Shown: positions 21,403 through 33,401 of the stretch, piece by piece
How the letters are laid out: every line of letters begins with the position of its first letter
How positions within the stretch are numbered: position 1 is the stretch's first letter
Assembly (NCBI GenBank): GCA_001179505.1
Contig: CDMY01000520.1
Location: forward strand, 62,001 to 126,000
Origin: Vitrella brassicaformis
Taxonomy: Eukaryota; Sar; Vitrellaceae
DNA: 64,000 nucleotides
Reading direction: 5' to 3'
Notes under the pieces: model-generated
Told to the model about the DNA's origin: nothing
The model's database searches: none
Seen by the model: the letters and a program-made list of their open reading frames with translations, nothing else
Position numbers and translations under genes: made by a program

Positions 21403-24287
21403 ACAGATCATGGTCTACCCTCCCAAGGCATCCGACCCCAAGTTCACACCGGAGAACAACATCGTCATCGGCAACGTGAGCAGACGACACCCATACACAC
21501 ATCCGTGCTCACAACACAAGCCCTCCTATGTGATGTGATGTGTCCTCTGTGTGTGGTATCTGTGCAGGTGGCACTCTATGGTGCGACGGGGGGTAAGGCC
21601 TTCTTCCGCGGCATTGCAGCGGAGCGGTTCTGCGTGCGCAACTCGGGTGCGTCGGCGGTGGTTGAGGGTGTGGGCGACCACGGGTGCGAGTACATGACTG
21701 GCGGCCGGGTGATGATCTTGGGGTCCACGGGCATCAACTTCGCCGCCGGCATGAGCGGCGGCGTCGCTTATGTCTACGACCCCGACAAGAAGTTCCCCGT
21801 CAAGTGCAACATGGAGATGGTCGAACTCTTCGTAAGCCGCCGCACCAACCCACCCCCACACCCACGTGCAGGGTATCACGCCCTCATGCGTGTCTGATGT
21901 CTTGTCTTCAGTCTGTGGGTCAGGAGGACATTGACCACGATGAGGTGCGGCAGATGCTGTGTGATCACCGCGAGAAGACGGGCTCGTCGGTGGCGGCCAG
22001 GATCCTCGACAACTACGACGCCGAGGTGGCGCACTTCGTCAAAGTCTACCCTACCGACTTCCGCAAGGTCCGCGAGAAGCAGAGGGCCGCTGCCGCCACC
22101 CAGAAGGCCACCCTGTCCACACAGGTGTGTATCCACGCACACACAACACACTCTCACACGGACACACAAGCGAGAGAACCAATGGCGTGTGTGTCTTCGC
22201 GGTGCAGTCCACAAGTGAGGCGGTGCCGAGCCAGGCCAACACGCAGGTGGCCAAGGATATTGAGGAGTCCGTCAAGAAGGCCCCTGCAGCAGCGGAGCCT
22301 GACCGCCCCTATGTGGTGGACAAGCCCATCAAGCGCCGCGGCTTCATCGAGTACGAGAGGAGCGTGCAGGGCTACCGCGAGAGCGCCGGGCGGCTGTCGG
22401 ACTTCAAGGAGATCTACAACAAGACGGACGAGAAGAAGCTCAAGACACAGGCAGCCCGGTGCATGGACTGCGGCGTGCCATTCTGCCAGTCGACCACCAG
22501 CGGATGCCCACTTGGTCAGCGAGCATAGCAGACACATCCATCACACCTCTCCCCCTCCCTCACCGTCTCGTGTCTGTGTGTGTGTGTGTGTGTCGTCCAC
22601 CAGGCAACCTGATCCCCGAGTGGAACCAGCTGATCTACGAGGAGAATTGGAAGGAGGCCCTGGACCGGCTGCTGGAGACCAACAACTTCCCCGAGTTCAC
22701 TGGCCGCGTCTGCCCCGCCCCCTGCGAGGGCGCCTGTGTGCTGGGCATCATCGAGAATCCCGTCACCATCAAAAACATCGAGTGCGCCACCATCGACAAG
22801 GGATTCGAGATGGGCTGGATGGTCCCCAAGCCGCCTGCCCACCGCACCGGCAAGAACATCGCCATCGTCGGCTCGGGGCCGGCGGGCATGGCGGCTGCCG
22901 ACCAGCTCAACAAGATGGGCCACTCGGTGACGGTCTTCGAGCGTGCCGACCGGCCGGGCGGTCTGATGATGTATGGCGTGCCCAACATGAAGGCCGACAA
23001 GATCGATGTGGTGATGCGGCGGGTGGAGCTGATGGAGAAGGAGGGCGTGCGATACATCTGCGGGCCGGCCGGCAACATCGGCGGCAGCCCATGGCTGGCG
23101 GGCGACGCGTCCATGGTCGCACCCACGCCCAAGCAGCTGCTCGACGAATATGACGCGCTCGTGCTGGCCACCGGCTCCACCACTGCACGCGACCTCAGGA
23201 TCCCCGGCCGCGATCTCAAGGTGAGATGAGATCGAGGTGGCACATCACATGCATCAAACCAACACACGCATACTTAGCAATATGTCTGGTCTCTCTCTGT
23301 GTGTGTGTCCTGACTGACAGGGTGTGCACTTTGCGATGGAGTTCCTGCACCAGAACACCAAGGCGTTGGTGGACCAGGGCGAGGTGGGTCCCGAGTGGGA
23401 GAAGAAGTCCAGGGACGGCACGCACATCAACGCCAAGGGCAAGAGGGTCATCGTCATCGGCGGAGGAGACACCGGCAACGACTGCATCGGCACCTCCATG
23501 AGACACGGGGCCACCTCCGTCGTCAACTTTGAGCTCATGCCACGACAGCCCCCTGCACGCGCACCCACCAACCCCTGGCCACAGTGGCCATCCGTCTTCC
23601 GCGTAGGCACACACACAACTGACACCATCCATCCATCTATCCATCCCTGCTTTGCGTGTCTGTCGGTGTGTGTGTCAGGTTGACTACGGTCACGAGGAGG
23701 TGGCGACCAAGTTCGGCAAGGACCCCCGCGAGTTCCTGATCAACACCAAGGAGTTCGTGGGCGACGACGATGGCAACCTCATCGGCCTCCGCACCGTGCG
23801 CGTCGAGTGGAAGCGCGACGAGGAGACCGGCAGGTGGCAGATGTCTGAAGTCCCAAACAGCGAAGAGGTAACTAACCGTCACACTTACCACACCACAACA
23901 CGCCCACAACTGGTACACACAACGCACTCTCATTCCCTTCTGTGTGCCATCCATCCATCCATCCATCAGTACTTCGAGGCGGATCTGGTGTTCCTGTCTC
24001 TCGGTTTCCTGGGTCCCGAGAAGTTCGTGGCCGAAGCGCTGAATCTGGAGTTCGACCCGCGCGGCAACTACAAGGCGCCGTACGGCGACGTGCCGGGTGC
24101 CTTCCGCACCAACGTCGAGAAGGTGTACGTGGCGGGTGACTGCCGGAGGGGCCAGTCGCTTGTGGTGTGGGCCATCACCGAGGGCCGACAGGCGGCGACC
24201 AACGTCAACGAGTACCTCATCTCGCAGGACGAGTCGATCAGGAGCACTGTCGAGGCCAACACCACACCCAAGGCGCGTGGCGGGTGA
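16205..24287 (+). CDS. GLT1: NADH-dependent glutamate synthase (GOGAT), 2128 aa
   Basis: Converts glutamine plus 2-oxoglutarate to two glutamates using NADH, the second half of the GS-GOGAT ammonium cycle. Nineteen exons (first 16205-16433, last 23970-24287; 18 introns of 75-145 nt) total 6387 nt and close in frame. Order: short leader; class II amidotransferase starting at Cys33 (DACGVGF); central domain; FMN-binding synthase domain ([19 protein letters not shown]); 3Fe-4S motif Cys1162/1168/1173 ([12 protein letters not shown]); GXGXG-type beta-helix domain; linker; then the fused small subunit with Cys1643/1646/1651 (CMDCGVPFC), [12 protein letters not shown] site near Gly1750 (VGSGPAGM) and NADH site near Gly1913 (IGGGDTGND). 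Length and fusion match eukaryotic NADH-GOGAT, not the ferredoxin form, which lacks the small subunit. The leader of about 32 residues has no signal or transit peptide, so a cytosolic location is likely. All catalytic residues looked for are present. Confidence 0.97.
19745..19793 (+). repeat. GGGA tandem run (G-quadruplex potential) in GOGAT intron 9
   Basis: More than ten G-triplets separated by single A, with one AGAGA interruption, lie on the transcribed-sense strand of the longest GOGAT intron (19709-19853). This meets the simple pattern for an RNA or DNA G-quadruplex. Confidence 0.75.
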
Positions 24288-27200
24288 GCTGAGGGATCGA
24301 GATGTTGGTTGGGCCTGTGTAGAGAGAGGGCGTGTGTCTGTCGTGTGGTGTGGTGTGTGGTGCTCTTGGTGCCGGCCATGCCATCCCGATGGGAGTGGGC
24401 GTTGGCACGGTGTGGATGGATGGATGGAGTGGTTGGATCGTTTTGTTTTTTTGCTTGGTTGCTTGGTCGGTCGGTCAGTGAGTGAGTCAGTCGTTTTGTC
24501 GATTGATGGAACGAAATGGATCGTCGCTGGTTCGTCCATTCTTCCAATGGGTGTCATGTCGATAGAGGTGGCTGGGCAGCTGGCCCGTGGTGGGTTGGGT
24601 GCCAGTCGAGCCCGCAGCCGCATTCATGAGTAGACAGACAGACGGGCAGCTTTCTTCCCTCCCTCTCCTCACTTCGTACTCACTTGCCTGACCTCTCTGT
24701 GTGTGTGTCTGCGTGCGCCTCCCTCTGTCTCTATCCCACGTCTCACCTCTGTGGATGCGGAGGGAGCTCGAGCGCTTTTTGGTCCCGGGCTCGCCCACGT
24801 CACATCATGGCATGGCACCTTGTGTGTATGTGCGTGTGTATGTCCTGATCGCACTGTCACCACACGCCTTTCTTGGATCGTTGTGCTGTCTGTGTGTGTG
24901 GTGGTGTGTGGTGGGTCGGTTGTCAACCTAGCATGCTGTCTGTGCTGTGCTCGGCTGACCTGAGAGGGATCCGTTTGATGCCAACATACATACATTGATC
25001 GACACACGTGATGCACACCAGATACCATAACACTGTGTGTGTGATCCTTCGTGCGTCTGACCGTATGCTCTGTTCGCATGTGGTGTCGATTCCGCCGACG
25101 GAGAGAGCGTGAAGGCAAAGACCAGCAAGCTGACCAAGATGGAGTGTAGGCAATGCTTTCGATGGCCTTGCCTTCACTTCGTGAAGATCAGGTTGCGGGG
25201 CTGTTGCCTTCTCGCGTCTGTCGAGTGTCTGCCTGTCCGTCCTTTCACTCGTGTGTGATGTCATGTCATGCCCGCTGATGATCAGCCACTCACTGCACGC
25301 CCGATGACTAGCACTCACTGCTGGCGAGGGCGGGAGCACCGCACCCACCGCCCACTAACTAACTGACCGCTCCGCTCGGTCGCCCTCTCTCTCAGTCCAC
25401 TTGCCTCGGCGCATGCCGTCCGTGTCGGTCTGTCGTGTGTCTGCCCGGCCGGCTATCGGTCACCGAGCGAGCCGGAAAAGTGCGACACGGACGGCATCGA
25501 TCGACACTGATGCGCCAAGACCCTACCCTGTCAGTGCAGTGCAGTAAGTCTACACACTGCAGTGAAGTTGATTGCAAATCCCCATCCCATTCACTCACCA
25601 GCCGACTGACTTGTGTGTCGTCGTGTCGTGTGTGTGGTCTGGTCTGGTTTAATGTGACGTTTTTTTGGCATTTTTTGTGAGTGAGCCAACGTGCGGGTGA
25701 CTTGGTGGGCGAGTGGGTGCGCCAACGACCGACCATGATGTATGTGCTGTGGGGGTGTGCTCGTGTCTGGCTGGCGTGTCGTGGCGTGGCGTGGCGTCAG
25801 CTGACTGACTGCATTGATTGCTTTGGATTGATTGCGTTCGTTGCGCTGACTTGGTTTCGTTTCGTTCCGTTTCGTTGGTTGGACCAGATAATACTCCGAT
25901 GAGTGAGTATTTTTCGTGCGTGTATGTGTGCGTGTCCATCCATGGACGCCTGGGTGTTTTCACATCATTCACAGAGAGAGAGACACACCGTCGTGGATGC
26001 ATCACATGCCTGCCTGCATGTGTGTGAGTGTTCGTGATCGTGAGGTGGCACGTCTGTGTGCGTGGAATGAACTCAGGGATCAGTGATCAGTGCAAGGGAG
26101 TTTTCGCCATGTCGGTCGGTCGGCAATCGCGGCAATTCAATTTTCTCCCTCCCTCCCTCTCGTGGATCGACCGTCTCTCCGTGTGTCGTTGGATATCGCT
26201 CGCCGGGTGCGCTGTCGTGCCGTGCTTGGGGGTCCTCCATGCCTCCATGTTGCTCGTGACATTTTTCTCTTAAACCTTCATCTCTTCGCTCCCGTGTCTG
26301 TCATGTGTGCAGCGTGGAACCGGAATGGCTCTCTGGTGTCGATTTTGGTTTATACCCGTGTGGTGTCGTGGTGTCGTGTCGTGTGTGATGCATCTCGTGG
26401 ATGGGTGGTGTCGATGGGAACCGCGTAGGCTGTGCCGTGCCGTGCCGTTGTGTGTACGCGATTGCGTCGGTCACTCACTGCTTGTGATGGTGTGGTGCAC
26501 ACAACACGTCACATGTCGAAAGTCTTCTTCTGTCGACTCAGCCAACCTGCCTCTCTGATGAGCCAGCCACTTGGATGGACTGATGGATGGACACTGCATT
26601 CCATTCCTGTTGATGTGAACCCATTGCGATTCATTACGAGTGTATATCATATTGTCTGTCTCCACGCGTCCATTTCACAAAGGTTCCTCCCTCTCACCAC
26701 CCACACCACTCGCCCCGCCCATGCGCACCGGTCCCCTTACCCCAACGTGTGTGCAGCATGTAGTAAGAACACGCCATGGATGCGGTGAGAAAACACGGCG
26801 CTTGTCGGTCCGTATCAACCTGCCACTTGTCTGCCAGCCCCCCAGTCATTCGAGCAATCGATCGTCCGCGCGACAAGCCAGCCAGAGAGTACATACCACT
26901 CATACCTCACAAACCGACACCCACCCTTATGATGACGATGGCTGGGCAGAGGGACGGCCGCCCCGCCCTGCTCTCGAGTGCAGTGCAGGGCGGGGCGGCC
27001 GTCGCAATGAATGGCTATGCTCTCACGTCTGTCTCATCGGCTCGTTCGCTGAGCCCTCCGCCTCTCTCGCTCGCTTCGTCGTATCTATCAATTGCGTAGC
27101 ACCGACATGGACCAGCCGGCGCACACCCACACCACACACTCAGACACACACATGCAATTACAACAGACCCGCTGCAATTGCCAAAGGTGTCTGTCTTGTA

Positions 27201-28356
27201 GCTCTCTCTCTATGCTCTTCCTCCTTCTCAACTCGCTTACTCGCAGTCACACAGCTGGCCTGCCAGTGTGCGTCGCTTCTCATGCCACGATCGGCGCGCC
27301 GGCCCCACTTGACGACAGGCTACGCAACCAGAGCCCGCTTGCCCATCGCATCATGAGAAGCGACGCCGCACCTGCGCCGCGCCAGGCTGAGAGAAGTGAG
27401 TGGATGGATGGATGGATGAGGGTGGCACAGATAGATAAAGCAGAGGGGGGTCAAAGACCCGGTGGCCAGGTGGCTAGCTGCGCTGGCCTGGCCGACTCGT
27501 GGACGAACGAACACAACTATTTACTCCATGTAGGTGCATATGTATTAGGCAAGAGAGAGCACACGGATGGATGGCAGAGCAGAGCAGACGAGCTCGGAGG
27601 GGAATGGCATACACAGGCAGGCAGGCGGGCACTAGTCGGTCAGCCGAGGGTCGAAGCCACACAAGACATCAGCACATCAGGCAGGCTGTGTCTTTGGTCG
27701 ATTCGATCCCAGCCAGCACAGAACGGACAAACGGGAGACGGACGGACGGACAGACAGGGGAGGACATTCGGGCGGTATGCAGACAGGTAGACAGACAGGT
27801 AGACAGAAAGACAGAAAGACAGACAGACAGACGGGGAGGCAATCGTGCAAGTACGTACGTACGCTACGCATAAAGTTACTTACTCATTCACTCACTGCAT
27901 ACACATCAATCACATCCTACCTAGCCTAGTCCACACGGGCGGGCGTTGTGTGTGTGTGAGGCGGGCGAGGCTTTCTGGGCTGGCCAGGCAGGCAGGCAGG
28001 CACATCCGGCTGTCTGTGTGTGTGTGTCTGTCTTGGTGTGTGTGTGAATCAAGAGAGAGAGATAAAGCGTAGGTGCGTGCCGGAAGCACTCGCCCCGGTC
28101 GTTCGTACGTACGAAGTACCCCTGCCAGCCTCTTCTATCTATCGCACTGACTGCACCCCCGCCCCTTAACCCACACCACACCACACCACACCACACACAG
28201 ATCGCATTCGACGGGCAGCATCGATCGCATCACCCCCTTAAGAAGGTATGCATGTGTCAACAAGCAGGCAACGCTACGTAAACGGGCCAATACATGCATT
28301 CATGCAGCAGCAAATCAGGCTGGCCAGCCAGCCATAGGTCCACACAGATGAAAGCG

Positions 28357-28388
<32 letters not shown>

Positions 28389-28401
28389 CACATCCCATCC
28401 C
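24288..28401. other. 4.1-kb gene-poor region
   Basis: Follows the GOGAT stop and ends at an assembly gap. Composition is GTG/GTC-rich up to about 26500, then CA- and AGAC-rich. I found no chain of exons with protein-like content on either strand; long open frames (for example 26640-27356, +) have low-complexity translations. It holds a 19-bp perfect hairpin (26953-27003), AGAC-type tandem repeats near 27780-27835, and several GGAT runs. It may include a long 3' UTR or a noncoding transcript. Confidence 0.45.
26953..27003. repeat. GC-rich perfect hairpin, 19-bp arms
   Basis: Arms 26953-26971 (GACGGCCGCCCCGCCCTGC) and 26985-27003 are exact reverse complements around a 13-nt loop. No U-tract follows, so a bacterial-style terminator is not implied. 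Confidence 0.85.
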
Positions 28402-28701
28402 NNNNNNNNNNNNNNNNNNNNNNNNNNNNNNNNNNNNNNNNNNNNNNNNNNNNNNNNNNNNNNNNNNNNNNNNNNNNNNNNNNNNNNNNNNNNNNNNNNN
28501 NNNNNNNNNNNNNNNNNNNNNNNNNNNNNNNNNNNNNNNNNNNNNNNNNNNNNNNNNNNNNNNNNNNNNNNNNNNNNNNNNNNNNNNNNNNNNNNNNNNN
28601 NNNNNNNNNNNNNNNNNNNNNNNNNNNNNNNNNNNNNNNNNNNNNNNNNNNNNNNNNNNNNNNNNNNNNNNNNNNNNNNNNNNNNNNNNNNNNNNNNNNN
28701 N
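28402..28701. other. Assembly gap (300 N)
   Basis: A run of exactly 300 N preceded by a CA repeat. The size is probably a placeholder, so distance across it is unknown. Confidence 0.98.
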
Positions 28702-28798
28702 GCCCACCAACCAAAATCGACAGCCAGACAGCGACCGATCGTTCGTTGTCCGAATAAACGCATCCATCCATCCAGTCACACCACACCAACCACGTCAG

Positions 28799-31700
28799 TC
28801 ACACCTCGCTGTCCTCTCCACCCGCATCGCCCTTCTTGGGCGTGGTGCCGGCCGTCTCCGCCTCGATGTGAGCAACATTGGCGCCATTGCCATCGTCCTT
28901 GTGCAGGTCCGAGAACTCTAGGGCCGTCGTGGAGCCCTTCTGTCTAAGCGACTTGGGCGGCTTGACGGTCTCCTCCAGCCGCCACACCGTCTGGTGGATC
29001 AGCAGGCCCAGCACAAAGGCAGCCGCGCAGCAGGCGTGACCGATCTGGGTGACACACAGACACAGACACAGACACAGACACAGAGACACACAAGGGATGA
29101 TGTCTGGGGGGAGAGAGAGGGATGTGGTGTGGGTGTGGGGGCAGGTGAACTCACCACGTTTGTTCCCAGGAGTGCGCTGTATGGCCCCACCCCCATCTCG
29201 AAGCTCTCAGGCAAAAGCTTTAGCTGCACCATCACACACGAACACAAACACACATACACATACACACACGTGCATCTTGCCATATCTTCGGCAGACACTG
29301 CCTGGCTCCCTGGCTGGCTGGCTGACCTGGTAGAGTGTGCCGAAAGCCACTCCCGTGACGAAGGAGAGCAAGAAGGCGAGAGGCGACCTGCGCCAGCCCC
29401 AGGAGGACCCTCCCTCTGTGTGGGGGTCGGCGAACCGCCACACCAGCAGCCCCCACACAGGCGGACCCAAACCCATCACCATCGTCCCAGACACAGTCGC
29501 TGCACACACCACACACACACCACACACACATCCATCCATCCATCCATCCACCATAAGGCATGCACTGACTGAGATGGCGCGACGTCCTTACTTGCGTTGA
29601 GAGCCGTGGTCTCAATCATGAGGAAGCAGCTGCCCCCCACCGCGATGGCAATGATCGCCAGCCGGCCAACAGCGATGTGCCATGGTCCGATGTTGGCCAC
29701 GTCCTGTGGCGCGATGGGGCCCTTTTTGGTTCTGTTGTCGCCGGGGATGGGCAGCCAGCCGCCGAACTCTAGCGAGAAGAGCTTGGCTGTGGAGGTGAAG
29801 GTTGAGTCGAGGGTCGACATGGACGACGTCAGCATCACCAGGTTGACCATCGCTGTCGCTACCACTGGGAGGGAGGAAGCCACTGTAGCTGGGTCGCCAG
29901 ACTGACGAAAGGAGCACACAGACAGACAGACAGACAGACAGACAGGGAGGGAGGGAGGGAGGGAGAGAGAAAGGTGGGACCATCGCTGTTGTGAGTGCAG
30001 GTGGGAGGTGGGCGGTGGGGGTGGGTGTGCACAGTGCAGTACGTCTGCGGAGGCTTCGTCTGTGAGGAAGGCGCCGTAGACGCCCACGGCAGCGAAGAGG
30101 ATGATGAAGAGGGCAGCCACCAACCCTCCCCCAAAGAAGGACACAAGCCTGACACACACAAGACACGACAGCACCCACAGCAGAGCACAGCACAGCTCAG
30201 GCCATGTTGCGACATGTGATGTGTGTTAGTCATGTGTGTGCTGAGCACACACATTGTGTTAGGTGTGGAGAGGAAAGTGCGGTCGGTCAGCACGGGGTCC
30301 ATGAAGGGGTAGGAACACACGCCCTGCACAAGCCAACACGACACACACACGCATGGTGCCAGCCCGACGCCCACACGTCAGTCAGTCAGTCAGTCAGCCT
30401 GTGTGTGTAAGGAAGGGGCATAGGTACCTGTATGAGCGCAGCGGCAAACAGGGTGCTCCATCCGTCGATCCAGCCGCTGCCGGGAACAAACGTCCAGAGG
30501 CTGTTGATGCCTGCAGCCACACACACAGGCACACACACACACACAGGCACACACAGAGTGATGGCTGGAGGGATGGACAATGGACGTCTGGTCTCTCCCA
30601 TACCGTCGAAGTTGGGCTCTTGTCCGATGAACACCAGGATGAGAACCAGGAAGATAATCGCAAGGAGGGCCTGCACACAACACACAACACACACAAAGGC
30701 CGGGCCATGAGTGTGGGTGTCTGTCTGTCTGTCTGTCTGTCCGTCTGCGTCTGTCTGTCTATCTATCGTGCCTGTAGGACGTCCGAGAAGAGCGAGGTGC
30801 GCATGCCGCCGAAGCACACGTACACGGCGGGGATGCCCGTCGACGTTATCACCGCTGCCCACCACATCGTCGAGTACGTCTCACCTGCACACACACACAC
30901 ACACGGTGCGGTGCCTTCACGTCTGTCAGTCGGCTGAGTGTTGGATGGATGGTGTAGCCGCCCTCCTTCCCCTCACCGTAGAATCCTGCTACCACGACGC
31001 TGTTTGACCAGACCTCGTTGAAGAGTCGGTAGAGCAGCGCCAGCTCGAAGCAGAAGGTGGCTATGTCACCGTAGCACCGACACACGGCTGAAGGATTGTA
31101 CACACACACACACACACACACACGTGTGTGCGTTGGATGGCGGAGTGTGATGATGACATACATACCACTGGGGAGGCTCTTGGCGTTTTGCTTGACCCTC
31201 AGCACGTAGCCGACAATAGCAGCAGAGAGGAACGACACGTACCAACCGGCATACGCCACACCACCTGACACACACACACACTCGATCCTCTCCCTCTGTC
31301 CCTCCCTCCCTCCCTCCCTCACCGAGCATGCCGAATCTGCTCCCCAGAGTGGCTGAGTTGAAGATGCTCTTGGCGAATATCCACGTGATGAACGCGCTGC
31401 TGGCGAGGGTGAAGAATCCCACGTCTCCCTGATGCAGCGTGGCGCTGGATGGCATCGATGACAGCGACTGGCCGGTGGGCGACCGGCGATCGAACTGAGT
31501 GTGCCCCGGGAGGCACGACGATGTCAGCGGGATGATGGCGCGAACACGGTCCAGCAGAGAGCTGCCCTCGCCGTTGTAGAACGCCCTGCATCCGTTGCAG
31601 CGATGGACAGACAGACAGACATGTGGAGAGACAGAGAGACGGGCAGACGGAGAGAAAGGGGCTCGTACGTACCATGGGTTGGTGGTGATGCAGGACGTCC

Positions 31701-31992
31701 AGATGAAGACCACGGCATACCAGAACAGAATGTGCCAGTTGAGCCCTCCTGCGCACACACATAACACAGTCAGCCCAACTCATCTCTCTCCCTCCCGCTA
31801 TGTGTGAGTGTGTCTCAGCCCGCATGTGCGCCCACCCTGGTACAGCTCCAGCAGAGTCACGCCGAGAGCCACCACCACGACGAAGGACGACCATCTGAAC
31901 CAGGTCCAGGGCGAGATCTTGCCCCACACTGGCGAAGGGAAGGTCGGTGAGTCGGCCTGGGCGGCTGCTGGGGAGGGGGCTGATTCGCTCAT
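28799..31992 (-). CDS. Sodium:solute symporter family (SSF/SLC5-like) transporter
   Basis: SSF proteins couple Na+ or H+ entry to uptake of sugars, amino acids, urea or similar solutes. The chain starts at ATG 31992 (MSESAPSPAAAQADSPTFPS, cytosolic Ser/Pro-rich head) and stops at 28799-28801. I count about 14 exons. Hydrophobic segments in order include WFRWSSFVVVVALGVTLLEL, HILFWYAVVFIWTSC, FFTLASSAFITWIFAKSIFN, WYVSFLSAAIVGYVLR, ALLAIIFLVLILVFIG, FGGGLVAALFIILFAAVGVY, WHIAVGRLAIIAIAVGG, LAFLLSFVTGVAFG and CCAAAFVLGLLI. Family-like signatures are YVCFGGMRTSLFSDVLQ and VMLTSSMSTLDSTF. A hydrophilic, acidic C-tail of about 50 residues ends GDAGGEDSEV. The substrate cannot be deduced; DUR3-like urea transport is one possibility but its hallmark segments were not convincing. 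The start lies 263 bp from the divergent PsbQ-like gene. Exon borders are approximate. Confidence 0.8.
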
Positions 31993-32255
31993 GCTGAATT
32001 ACAAACCACCGCACACAGACTTTAAATAAGCAAACACACACGCACAAGCACAACACGCGGGAGAGGGGAGCCGATGCAGATCTGCCGATCGTTCCCGCGG
32101 GTGTGAAGGGAAACGACTTGTGGGCTTTTCGATGGCGCTTCTCACGTCACGCAGCCCTCTATGCAATTGCGGATCTCTCAATTCATTCACTGTCGCTTCG
32201 GCTTTCCTCTGAGGCTTTGAGGCTTTGCAGCGTCCCGGCGGCATCTGAGGGTGCC
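31993..32255. promoter_or_regulatory. Divergent promoter interval (263 bp)
   Basis: Separates the start codons of the symporter (-) and the PsbQ-like gene (+). It contains TTTAAATAA about 35 bp from the symporter start and GATGCAGATCTGCCGATCG near the middle. No further element could be supported. Confidence 0.45.
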
Positions 32256-33401
32256 ATGGCGCTGCTGCTCTTCCTCGCAGTCACCATCTCAGCTTATCTC
32301 TCTTCTGCGGCTCAATGCTTCGCCGCCATCAGCCCGTCTCCATCAACGTTCATCTCACCGCCTTCCGTTGTGGAAAGCAGGAGGCTCATCAACGATCTGC
32401 AACCAAGACGGCAGCAAGGACCAAGAAGGAGGTGTCCTTGGTCCTTGACGATGACGTCAGTTGATGGCTCGTGTGTGCCGAGTGAAAAGGTTGTGGCGGC
32501 ACTGTCGAGGCGTGAGGTTGTGGCGGCGGCTTCTGCAGCTCTGGTGCTGCCACTGGTGGGTGGGGGTGGCCCTGCCTGGGGCGATAGCAGCGGTCTTGGC
32601 AACACGACCGAGGCAATCGCGACAGTGTTCGTGTGCAGGCGGGCAATGGATCCTGTGAAGGTCAGTCAGTCAGTCGGGCAGACATACCAGACACATGGGT
32701 GATGCGGTCGATAAGATGGTTGGCTGGATTGCATTTAGGGCTACATAGCCGAGGGTCAGTGGGACCGGGCGCGTTCGAATGTCAACTACTGCACGAGGGT
32801 CCTGCGGCTCAACTCTGTGCTCAAGAAGGTGTCCAACGACATCGATGAGGTCGAGGGGCTGGAGATCGCTGGCGACCTCCTGTGAGGAGCCAACCCAGAC
32901 ACACACGCACACACACGTCACATGTGACTCTCCGCTTGTGTCTGTATTTGGTATGTGTGCAGGAACACCATGTCTGACCTGGACAGCTCCATCTACACGC
33001 CGGTCGGTGACACACACAAAAACCGATAGACAACCCAGCCTCTCTGGCTTATCTCTCTGTGTTGAGCAGATCTTCGCCTTCGACACTGCGAGCGGCACAC
33101 AAAGGTCATTTGCCAAGTATCAGGTACACTTAAGAAATGGTGGGTTGTGATTGATTGGTGCATGTGTGTGTGTGTGTGTGTGCGTTGTTCTGCTGCCGCA
33201 TCCATGGCCGTTGGCCTGTTACAGAAGGAGTGCTACAGGTACTACGACGAGTCCGTGGCGCTCCTCGACCGCTTCATACAGCTGCTGCCGTCAGAGCTCT
33301 TAGCTGAGAGCTCCCAGCTGGCAGACGCACGCCCCCTCCCCAAGTTCCTCGGGATTCCACAGAGTGCAGCGGCGGCAGGGGGCAAGAGGGGAGGCAAGTG
33401 A
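32256..33401 (+). CDS. PsbQ-like thylakoid-lumen protein with bipartite plastid presequence, 272 aa
   Basis: PsbQ-type four-helix proteins stabilise the oxygen-evolving side of photosystem II or assist NDH-like complexes. Five exons (32256-32660, 32739-32881, 32963-33002, 33070-33123, 33225-33401) total 819 nt and close in frame. Presequence: hydrophobic signal (MALLLFLAVTISAYLSSAAQ) with Phe22 just after the likely cleavage site; a Ser/Arg-rich transit-like stretch; then Arg85-Arg86 before a hydrophobic run ending GPAWG109, a twin-Arg lumen signal. The mature ~163 residues are helical: GYIAEGQWDRARSNVNYC, VLRLNSVLKKVSNDI, IAGDLLNTMSDLDSSIYTP and CYRYYDESVALLDRFIQLLP, matching the spacing of PsbQ (GXWXXXR; LDXXXXXP; YYXXXXXXL). 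The Lys-rich tail ends GGKRGGK. ATG 32256 was chosen because it opens the signal peptide; the frame is open further upstream. Fold family by pattern only, so another lumenal helical bundle is possible. Confidence 0.7.

Noticed and set aside
25080-25200. Segment reading KAKTSKLTKMECRQCFRW as a possible zinc-finger exon
   Set aside because: Only two close Cys, no matching partner motif, no start or splice partner; GTGAAGGCAA/TTGCCTTCAC also makes an imperfect inverted repeat that could explain the pattern.
26640-27356. Long plus-strand open frame of 238 codons in the gene-poor region
   Set aside because: The translation is a low-complexity mix of Ser, Thr, His, Pro and Arg with CA/GT-derived peptides and no domain. 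Open length is expected in GC-rich repeat sequence.
27780-27835. AGAC tandem run as a possible CRISPR-like array
   Set aside because: It is a plain microsatellite with no spacers, in a eukaryotic context.
28794-28947. Open frames running through the N gap
   Set aside because: They are produced by translating N and have no evidential value.
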